NCBI RefSeq assembly: GCF_002234615.1
Contig: NZ_NMQW01000050.1
Span: 16,793-80,792, forward strand
Direction of reading: 5' to 3'
DNA: 64,000 bases
Source of the DNA: Paenibacillus rigui
Lineage (GTDB): Bacteria > Bacillota > Bacilli > Paenibacillales > NBRC-103111
Shown here: in pieces, positions 35,803 to 42,905 of the stretch
Layout of the letters: each line of letters begins with the position of its first letter
Position numbering within the stretch: position 1 is the stretch's first letter
Program-made: the position numbers and the translations under genes
The notes under the pieces: model-generated
The model's database searches: none
Seen by the model: the letters and a program-made list of their open reading frames with translations, nothing else
Told to the model about the DNA's origin: nothing

Positions 35803-37404
35803 ATGCTGAAGCTGCACATTCCCAAAAACCGAATGAATTACCTGATCGACCGGATGCAGCACCAATTCGCACTCCCGATGGTGGAACAAGGCTGGGAGTA
35901 TCATCATAAAGGCCGTGTGACCGGTCTGGAGCTGATCCACGGCGTCGAAATTCATGCTCTGGTGAGCGATACGAAACCATGCGAGGTCCATTTGGATATG
36001 GATCAGTTCGAGAAGAGTGAATGCAGCTGTCCGGAAGAGGAGTACTGCATGCACATGGCTGCTGTCATTTTCACCTTGTATGCGGCTTTCGCCCGACCGG
36101 AGCTTCTGCTGCAGCAGCTGCGTCAAGCGATTCGGGTCAAAAGCCGCCAGGCCCAAACCCGTTCCTCGGCAGGACCAAAGACCGAGAAAAAGACCGAGCG
36201 TCTGGAGCCCCCTCGGCCGGAGCAGCTGCCTTCCGTATGGCATCGCTACTTTGACCAGCAGTTTTATGGGTATTCGTTATCGCAGCAGCATTCCATCGAG
36301 CAGTTTTACAATACGGCCAAGGAGTCGCTCGGCTCACTGGCCGCCGGGTGGAACGAGCCGCTGCGCTCTCTATACGGGCTACACGTGCTGCTGTTCGTTA
36401 TGCGCAAAATGGAGCAATTCTACAGCGAGACAAAAACATCCTATCTTTCCTTTTATATCGAAACCGGCTGCAAAACGGTTGCCAAGCAGTGCATGGAGCA
36501 GTTGAACGTGCTGCTGCCGGAGCTTGATGTGCCTGCGCTTGCCAAAAGCTGCAGCAATGCGCTCGACGATACGCTCGGCATGCTGGGGGAGGCTGCACTG
36601 AACGGAAAAGACTCCCCTCTCGATTGGCTGGTTGCTTACCGCAGCATCTGGTGGCGCCTGAGCGATTCGCCGCAGCGGGTCCAGCGTGAACGCAAACGGC
36701 TTCAGCTGCTGCTGGAAAAGACGTCGCTGCTGCCCCGCAAACGGGATGCGCTGCTTGTGGCCCTTGCTCACTTTGACGTGATGGACGGAAATGATGACGA
36801 GGCGCGTGTACGACTCGAGCATCTCAGCAAGCGGGAAGCCCGGGATTATTTCCTCTACTTGCACCGCTGCTATGAAGACCAGCAGTGGGACCGGATGCTG
36901 ACCTGGCTGCGATGGATGCTGCCTTCCATGCAGCGGGCCCAGCAGGAGGAGCTGCGCACGTTCTGTACGTATTGGATGGAAGCGGTAAACCGTCAACCGG
37001 AGGATACGGAATGGGTTGATGTGATGATCGCCCTGCTGCCGCGCACCTATTATTTCTACACCGCCTATTTGTTGAAGGCGCACCGGTTCAAGGCTTGGAT
37101 CGATCTGCAGCTGGCCAACCGCGTCTCACCGCTTGATCTGTATACGCTCGACCTGAAAACAGTCGAGGAGCATGATCCGTCGCTGCTGCTGCCGCTGTAC
37201 CATCAGGCCGTAGAGCGAAGCATCGCGGAGAAAAACCGCAGCGCCTATCAGATGGCGGTCCGGCTGCTGAAAAAGCTGCAAGCCTACTATAAAAAGCTCG
37301 GCCAAACCTCTATTTGGGAGGATTATATTTACCGCCTCTCCGCAAGGTATTCCCGACTGCGTGCACTGCAGGAAGAGCTGAAGAAAGGGAAGTGGATACC
37401 ATGA
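35803..37404 (+). CDS. SWIM zinc finger protein, partner of the SNF2 helicase
   Basis: A 533-residue protein with a SWIM zinc finger near the N-terminus: C74-S-C76 and C82-M-H84, the C-x-C-x(n)-C-x-H pattern, inside K-S-E-C-S-C-P-E-E-E-Y-C. The remaining about 430 residues are helical and look like a TPR-like or solenoid region (L-x-x-L and W-x-x-M repeats), with no catalytic motif. In many bacteria a SWIM protein is encoded directly before a SWI2/SNF2 ATPase, suggesting a DNA- or protein-binding adaptor. GGAGGCGGAG precedes the ATG. The stop overlaps the next start in ATGA at 37401-37404, implying translational coupling. Confidence 0.9.
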   Translation: MLKLHIPKNRMNYLIDRMQHQFALPMVEQGWEYHHKGRVTGLELIHGVEIHALVSDTKPCEVHLDMDQFEKSECSCPEEEYCMHMAAVIFTLYAAFARPELLLQQLRQAIRVKSRQAQTRSSAGPKTEKKTERLEPPRPEQLPSVWHRYFDQQFYGYSLSQQHSIEQFYNTAKESLGSLAAGWNEPLRSLYGLHVLLFVMRKMEQFYSETKTSYLSFYIETGCKTVAKQCMEQLNVLLPELDVPALAKSCSNALDDTLGMLGEAALNGKDSPLDWLVAYRSIWWRLSDSPQRVQRERKRLQLLLEKTSLLPRKRDALLVALAHFDVMDGNDDEARVRLEHLSKREARDYFLYLHRCYEDQQWDRMLTWLRWMLPSMQRAQQEELRTFCTYWMEAVNRQPEDTEWVDVMIALLPRTYYFYTAYLLKAHRFKAWIDLQLANRVSPLDLYTLDLKTVEEHDPSLLLPLYHQAVERSIAEKNRSAYQMAVRLLKKLQAYYKKLGQTSIWEDYIYRLSARYSRLRALQEELKKGKWIP

Positions 37405-40400
37405 TCGAATCGTCTGCGATAACCGTTCACGCCCGTTGGACGGCTCCCGGCTGCTTCTTTGTGTGGGGCACGCGCTACAAGGGGGGCATTTGCGATGCCT
37501 ATGATTTAAAGAACGTGCTGTTCGCCTGGCACCAGCCGTCCTTTTACGGCACGTTCATCGAGGTCTCCGAATCGATGAATGTGGAGGGCCTTCAGCTGCC
37601 GGCCTTGGAGGCGCTGGACTATTTCTGCAGCCCGGGCGCTGTCCAGCATGTCTCGCTGGAGTGGACCCCTGAGCTGCAGGAGCTCATGCGCCTGGCGCCT
37701 CACATGAAGGAGGCGCTCGTACAAGGCCGCTGCATGCCCGATTTCACGAAGTGGAAGGCGGGCGAGCTCGGCTGGAAGCTTCAGCTGCCGGAGCAAGTGG
37801 CGGCTGAAGGGCTCTCGCCATTGGCGCAGCAGTGGATGGACCGGCTCATTCCCGAATGGGCCGAAGAGGACGGAACGCTGCGCCAGAGCATTCGCCAGCT
37901 GGAGCTGACATACCCGCTGCTGCAGCGCGGCAAACTGCCGGCCGATCTATGGATGGACGAAGAGGATTGGCTCGTCTCGATCGGCTGGCAAACCGACGGC
38001 ACGCCGTTCCGCACGTGCCTGCAGCTGAGCGAGCCGCCGCAGGGCCGCGGCAGCTGGCCGCTGCGCGTCGTGCTGCAGGATCGCGCCGACAAGGCGCAGC
38101 TGCGCGAGCTCGACCCGCACGCGGTCGCCGCGCTTGCCGCGCTGTCCGTGCACAGCGCCGACGCTGCCGCACGCACGCTCGACGCTTCGCCTGCACCCGA
38201 CGCTGCTGCACACGCGCTCGACGCTTCGCACGCGCCTGACGCCGCTGCACACGCGCTCGACGCCTCGCCCGCGCCTGGCGCCGCCGTGCCCGAGCCGTTG
38301 GCAGACCTGCCGGCGGCGTGGCAGCCGCAGCTCGTGCGCGCGGCGCACGACCTCGCCAAATGGCAGCGCATCCTGCCATGGCTGACACGCACCAGCGGTG
38401 CGCCCGGCGAGCTCCGCAGCGAGCTGACGGCCGACGAGGCGTGGCAGCTGATGAGCAACGGCAGCCTGCGCTTGATGGAGGCAGGCTACTCGGTATTCCT
38501 GCCCGCCTGGTGGGAACGGATCCGCCGTACGAAGCCGCGGCTCAAGGCAAAGATTAAATCGTCTGTCGGCTCCGCCCCGCAGTCTATGTTCGGCCTGCAG
38601 CAGCTCATGCAGTTTGACTGGAAGGTCGCTCTTGGCGACATTGAGCTGACGGAGGAGCAATTCCGCGCGCTGCTGGAGGAGAACCGCAGACTCGTACAGA
38701 TTCAAGGGCAGTGGGTCCAGCTCGATCCGGACCAGCTGCTTCAGCTGCAGCAGGTTATCGCCCAGGTTCAGAAGAAGCAGGGTCTCTCCCTGCGGGACGT
38801 GCTTGAGCTTCATCTGCTTGGCTCCACGGAAGGCGAGGAGGAATACGGCTTCGAGCGATCGCTCCAGATGGAGGTTGAGCTGAACGAACAGCTTCAGGAT
38901 ATGGTCGACCTGCTCAACCATACCAAACGACCTCCGCTGCTTGAGCCTCCTGCCTCATTCCGGGGGACTCTGAGGCCTTATCAGGTGGAGGGCATCTCCT
39001 GGTTGCTCTTCCTGCGCAGCGTAGGGCTCGGAGGTTGTCTTGCCGATGACATGGGTCTCGGCAAAACCATCCAGATGATCACCTACCTGCTGCACATTCG
39101 CAGCGAGCAGGACGCCCAAGGAGCAGGCGGCAGCGCAGCCCGCCCGCAGCACATGCGGTCGAATTCGAACGATATTGCTGATTTTGAACCAAGCTCCGGC
39201 GCCACACCGGGTCTGAGGGGACCTCGCCTTGCCCTGCGAGGAACGGCTGGCGGCGCAGGCGACACCTCATCTGCGGCTCCCTCCCTGCTCATTTGCCCCA
39301 CCTCAGTGCTTGGGAACTGGCAAAAGGAGCTGGACCGTTTTGCACCGCTGCTGAACATTTATTTGCACTACGGCCCGAACCGCGCCAAGGGTAATGCTTT
39401 TCAGGAGGCTATCCGCGGCTACGACCTGGTGTTAACGACTTATACCTTGTCGCATTTGGATGAGTCGGAGCTCACTTCCGTCGAATGGAACTCCATCTGC
39501 CTGGACGAAGCACAAAATATTAAAAATGCGTACACCAAGCAGGCTACCTCGATCCGCAGCTTTCATAGCCGCCATCGGATCGCCATGACGGGAACACCGA
39601 TTGAAAACCGGCTGACCGAGCTGTGGTCGATCTTCGATTTCCTCAACCCGGGCTATCTCGGGACACTGCGGGATTTCACGCACCGGTATGTGAGTGCCAT
39701 TGAGAAATCGAACGATCCGGAGCTGATCGCGAAGGTACAGCGCCTGATCCGGCCGTTCCTGCTGCGGCGGGTGAAGAAGGATCCGGCTATTCAGCTTGAT
39801 CTGCCCGAAAAGCACGAATACAAAACGTTCGTTTCGCTTACCGCCGAGCAGGGTATCTTGTACGAAAACTATATTAAGGATATGTTCGAGCGGCTGGACC
39901 GCCTCAGCGTGATGGAGCGCCGCGGCTTGATTCTCGCAGCGCTGACCAAGCTGAAGCAAATATGCAATCATCCGTCGCTGATGCTGAAGGAGCCGGCCAC
40001 CGCCCCTTGGCAGCAGCGCTCCAACAAGGTGGAGCGTCTGCTCGAAATGGTGCAGGAGCTGCGTCAGGAAGGCGACAAATGCCTCATTTTCACCCAATTC
40101 GTGGAAACCGGGCATCTGCTGCAGCGCATATTGGAGCAGGAGTTGGGGGCACCTGTCCCGTTTCTGCACGGCGGCACGCCGAAGGCTACGCGCGATCAGA
40201 TGATCACGCAGTTTCAAGACGAAACGCTGCCGCCGGAGGAACAGAACGGTATCTTCATTTTATCGCTGAAGGCCGGAGGTACGGGACTCAACTTGACTGC
40301 CGCGAACCATGTGTTCCATTTCGACCGCTGGTGGAATCCCGCAGTAGAGAATCAGGCTACAGACCGGGCTTTTCGGATCGGGCAAACCCGCCACGTGCAG

Positions 40401-40574
40401 GTGCATAAATTCGTTACGCTTGGCACGCTGGAAGAACGGATTGACGAGATGATCGATAAGAAGCAAGGCTTAAGCCAGCAAATTGTCGGCAACGGGGAAC
40501 AGTGGATTACGGAAATGTCGACGGAGGACTTGAAGGAATTGTTCGCATTGCGAAGTGAATGGGTGGAGGCTTAA
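37401..40574 (+). CDS. SNF2-family DEAD/DEAH-box DNA translocase
   Basis: A 1,057-residue Swi2/Snf2 ATPase. The N-terminal half (about 1-500) is the bacterial SNF2-associated region. It includes an Ala/Pro-rich 13-residue tandem repeat at about 248-299. The motor follows: motif I D-D-M-G-L-G-K555-T, motif II D702-E-A-Q, motif III M-T-G-T-P-I-E-N, motif V K-A-G-G-T-G-L-N-L-T and motif VI Q-A-T-D-R-A-F-R-I-G-Q. Between motif I and the next strand (L-L-I-C-P-T-S-V) sits a Gly/Ala/Ser-rich insert of about 55 residues. The start is the ATG inside the ATGA overlap with the SWIM gene; an upstream frame lies inside that gene. Such proteins remodel protein-DNA complexes; the bacterial role is unsettled. 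Confidence 0.93.
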   Translation: MIESSAITVHARWTAPGCFFVWGTRYKGGICDAYDLKNVLFAWHQPSFYGTFIEVSESMNVEGLQLPALEALDYFCSPGAVQHVSLEWTPELQELMRLAPHMKEALVQGRCMPDFTKWKAGELGWKLQLPEQVAAEGLSPLAQQWMDRLIPEWAEEDGTLRQSIRQLELTYPLLQRGKLPADLWMDEEDWLVSIGWQTDGTPFRTCLQLSEPPQGRGSWPLRVVLQDRADKAQLRELDPHAVAALAALSVHSADAAARTLDASPAPDAAAHALDASHAPDAAAHALDASPAPGAAVPEPLADLPAAWQPQLVRAAHDLAKWQRILPWLTRTSGAPGELRSELTADEAWQLMSNGSLRLMEAGYSVFLPAWWERIRRTKPRLKAKIKSSVGSAPQSMFGLQQLMQFDWKVALGDIELTEEQFRALLEENRRLVQIQGQWVQLDPDQLLQLQQVIAQVQKKQGLSLRDVLELHLLGSTEGEEEYGFERSLQMEVELNEQLQDMVDLLNHTKRPPLLEPPASFRGTLRPYQVEGISWLLFLRSVGLGGCLADDMGLGKTIQMITYLLHIRSEQDAQGAGGSAARPQHMRSNSNDIADFEPSSGATPGLRGPRLALRGTAGGAGDTSSAAPSLLICPTSVLGNWQKELDRFAPLLNIYLHYGPNRAKGNAFQEAIRGYDLVLTTYTLSHLDESELTSVEWNSICLDEAQNIKNAYTKQATSIRSFHSRHRIAMTGTPIENRLTELWSIFDFLNPGYLGTLRDFTHRYVSAIEKSNDPELIAKVQRLIRPFLLRRVKKDPAIQLDLPEKHEYKTFVSLTAEQGILYENYIKDMFERLDRLSVMERRGLILAALTKLKQICNHPSLMLKEPATAPWQQRSNKVERLLEMVQELRQEGDKCLIFTQFVETGHLLQRILEQELGAPVPFLHGGTPKATRDQMITQFQDETLPPEEQNGIFILSLKAGGTGLNLTAANHVFHFDRWWNPAVENQATDRAFRIGQTRHVQVHKFVTLGTLEERIDEMIDKKQGLSQQIVGNGEQWITEMSTEDLKELFALRSEWVEA
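38142..38297 (+). repeat. 39-bp in-frame tandem repeat within the SNF2 gene
   Basis: Two close copies of a 39-base unit (38181-38219 and 38220-38258) are flanked by degenerate copies at 38142-38180 and 38259-38297. They encode 13-residue units of the type D-A-S-x-A-P-D-A-A-A-H-A-L. GC content is well above the surroundings. Confidence 0.85.
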
Positions 40575-40620
40575 GGGGCGCGCCCCCTCTCCCCCGCTTC
40601 TCCTGCAGCCGCCGGCTGCA
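40575..40620. repeat. Two GC palindromes after the SNF2 gene
   Basis: GGGGCGCGCCCC (40575-40586) is a perfect 12-bp palindrome directly after the stop. TGCAGCC-GCC-GGCTGCA (40604-40620) is a 7-bp stem. Neither is followed by a T run. They separate the SNF2 gene from the ABC ATPase gene and may be weak mRNA structures. Confidence 0.5.
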
Positions 40621-40651
40621 AATTATGGTGAGGAAAACGAGGTTGTTACAG

Positions 40652-41446
40652 ATGAATCCTGTCATTGCCATTGAACAAGTGTCCTTTCGGCGCGGCGCGC
40701 TCGAGCTGCTGCATCAAGTGAATTGGACCATCCGAAAAGGGGAGCATTGGGCGCTGCTTGGACTGAACGGCTCCGGCAAAACAACCCTGCTCAACATCAT
40801 TACAGGCTACCAATGGCCCACCTCCGGTAAAATTGCGGTACTGGGGCATCCCTTCGGAGAGATCGATCTGCGTGAGCTGCGGCAATCCATCGGCTGGGTC
40901 AGCTCCTCCCTGCAGGAAAAGCTGTATGCCGGGGACTCCGCGCAATCGGTCGTCATCAGCGGTAAATTCGCCACCATCGGTCTTTACGACAAGCCGACGG
41001 AGGAAGACTTTGATCAGGCCCGGCGCCATATGGAGGCGCTGAATTGCCTGCATCTATGGGACCGCGAATACCGCACCTGCTCGCAGGGAGAGAAGCAAAA
41101 GCTGCTCATCGCCAGAGCGCTTATGAGCCAGCCGGCCTTACTGATTCTGGACGAGCCGTGCAACGGGCTCGATCTATTTTCACGGGAGAAGCTGCTTCAA
41201 AGCATACAAGAGCTTGCCCGGCGGGAGGACAGCCCTACATTAATCTATGTCACGCATCATACGGAGGAGATCGTGCCCATGTTCAGCCATACGCTGCTTC
41301 TGCGCAATGGGCTCGTCTTTGAAGCAGGGCCGACGAAGGAAATATTGAGCACGGAGAAGCTGAGCGACTTTTTCCAGCAGCCGGTCTCGGTCTATTGGAA
41401 TCGGGGACGTGCATGGACGCAGCTGGAGGAAGAGGAGGAACGCTAA
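40652..41446 (+). CDS. ylmA: ABC transporter ATP-binding protein, YlmA/ModF type
   Basis: A 264-residue ABC ATPase. It has Walker A G-L-N-G-S-G-K-T-T, signature C-S-Q-G-E-K-Q-K-L-L-I-A-R-A in place of L-S-G-G-Q, and Walker B L-L-I-L-D-E-P-C-N-G-L-D. The switch His is in V-T-H-H-T-E-E-I. This signature matches Firmicute YlmA and the ModF/PhrA-like group, which have no known permease partner; none is adjacent here. The start is placed at ATG 40652 after a GAGG nine bases upstream; TTG 40643 is possible. Its stop overlaps the stop of the convergent EAL gene by three bases. Confidence 0.85.
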   Translation: MNPVIAIEQVSFRRGALELLHQVNWTIRKGEHWALLGLNGSGKTTLLNIITGYQWPTSGKIAVLGHPFGEIDLRELRQSIGWVSSSLQEKLYAGDSAQSVVISGKFATIGLYDKPTEEDFDQARRHMEALNCLHLWDREYRTCSQGEKQKLLIARALMSQPALLILDEPCNGLDLFSREKLLQSIQELARREDSPTLIYVTHHTEEIVPMFSHTLLLRNGLVFEAGPTKEILSTEKLSDFFQQPVSVYWNRGRAWTQLEEEEER

Positions 41447-42633
41447 ACACTCAGGTCGAGGAATAAATAGTTCGAGCCCCCTACAGGACAAGAATAGGTC
41501 TGCATCAATCGGGATGTATCCAGATCGGTATACTCTTGGGAGAGCATGCCTTGCTGCTGGTTGCTCATGCGCAGTACCGTCGGGATGAAATAGGGACGCC
41601 AAATCCAGTTCGAGCCCTGATACTTCATATCTTTTTGCCAGCCCCCGCCCTCCGAGCGAACATAGTTCGATGAGATTTGGCAGCCGTCCTCCCGGCAAAT
41701 ATACATCCGCTCCACATTGCCCGACACACTCAGTAGCAGACTTTCAATCAGGGCATCCGCCTCCTGTGCAGAGGAGATCCTGACATCAGATGTCACTAAT
41801 GCATTCAGGCTATCTTGAATCGCATACAGTGACCGGTAGCGCAGCACTTCCTGCTCTGTATAGCTGCGGATTTCTTCCTTTAACAGCAGCTCGTATGACT
41901 GTGGAGCCTGCAATTCAGCCTCCGCTCCCGAGAACAGAAACCCCTGGACGTACCGGGCTCCCGCCTTCATCGCGTAGTACAAATCCTGCTTCGTCTCGAC
42001 GCCTTCGATCAAGAGCGACGAGCCCATCTGGGAGGAAAGAATCGAGAAGGAATTCAGCAGCGCCTTGTAGCCGTCGTGGAGCGCGCTTTTTTTGAGCAGC
42101 TTCAAATCAATCTTCAAAATATTGGGCATGATCGAAGCGATCCGGTCATAGTTGCTGTATCCGCTCCCGATGTCATCAATGGCGATCCTGCAGCCCTGCT
42201 CCCGATACACCTGAATGATCTCCGTCAACTCATCCAGCCGCCCCTGAAACTCCTCTTCGGTAATTTCGATAACGACACGGGAAGGATCCAAACCGTGCTT
42301 TTGTATAAACTGCAGCGTAGGCAGCTGCTTCGTCGCTTTGTACATCCTGTAAATCCAGGACGGCTTTAAATTGAGAAACAAAAGGACATCCGTATGCTGC
42401 CTCGCCATCGCGACGATCGCTTTCTCTCGAAGCAGCCGATCCACATCCAGATGCTCCTCCTCGCTTACCGTTCGATCGTGAAAAAAAGGCCCTAAGCTAT
42501 AAACCCGCCCCCCGTCAATTCTCCGACCTAATGCCTCATAGCCTACAATTTGCTGCGTTTGCAATGACAAAATGGGTTGAAAATAAGGTGCCAATTCCTG
42601 TCCCTGCAGCTGCTGCCGCGCTTCTGTCTTCAA
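41443..42633 (-). CDS. EAL-domain protein with YkuI-like C-terminus (c-di-GMP phosphodiesterase candidate)
   Basis: A 396-residue cytosolic protein. The EAL domain (about 10-245) keeps the usual catalytic and metal residues: E33-A-L, F-L-N-L-K-P, I-E-I-T-E-E, I-D-D-I-G-S-G, K-I-D-L-K, I-E-G-V-E and V-Q-G-F. The D-D-I-G-S-G form and the C-terminal PAS-like region (about 255-395) match Bacillus subtilis YkuI, which binds c-di-GMP but showed little hydrolysis in the known work. No GGDEF domain is present. It is monocistronic and convergent with the ABC gene. A 7-bp dyad sits about 30 bases ahead of the ATG. Confidence 0.88.
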   Translation of the reverse strand: MKTEARQQLQGQELAPYFQPILSLQTQQIVGYEALGRRIDGGRVYSLGPFFHDRTVSEEEHLDVDRLLREKAIVAMARQHTDVLLFLNLKPSWIYRMYKATKQLPTLQFIQKHGLDPSRVVIEITEEEFQGRLDELTEIIQVYREQGCRIAIDDIGSGYSNYDRIASIMPNILKIDLKLLKKSALHDGYKALLNSFSILSSQMGSSLLIEGVETKQDLYYAMKAGARYVQGFLFSGAEAELQAPQSYELLLKEEIRSYTEQEVLRYRSLYAIQDSLNALVTSDVRISSAQEADALIESLLLSVSGNVERMYICREDGCQISSNYVRSEGGGWQKDMKYQGSNWIWRPYFIPTVLRMSNQQQGMLSQEYTDLDTSRLMQTYSCPVGGSNYLFLDLSV

Positions 42634-42662
42634 TACTACCGCCCCCCGCTGACAACCACGTA

Positions 42663-42687
42663 ATGTTAGTGTAATCTATTCTAACAT
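42663..42687. promoter_or_regulatory. Inverted repeat upstream of the EAL gene
   Basis: ATGTTAG, 11 bases, CTAACAT: a perfect 7-bp dyad 30 bases before the EAL start. A reverse-strand TAGAAT lies inside it and a loose TTACAA is 16 bases upstream, so this may be an operator over the promoter. Evidence is pattern only. Confidence 0.4.
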
Positions 42688-42905
42688 AAGTTGCGTCTTT
42701 TGTAAGCCAGATTCAGGAAACAGGGGATGCTTTCGAACAAAATTGCAGGAGTCGGCGGCCGTGGATCGCACCGGCAATTCCTTGCTTGCAAATTTCACCC
42801 GGACAAGAGGGTTTATCCGGATTTTGTCGAATGGTGTTCATACAAAGCTAACCGGCTTCGTCGTCTTTCAGGACGGCATCCCATTTTGCAGCAAGGTGGT
42901 TGTCT

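Noticed and set aside
37846..38921. Several long frames overlapping the Ala-rich part of the SNF2 gene
   Set aside because: High GC removes stop codons from all frames. Only the forward frame continues into the helicase motifs.
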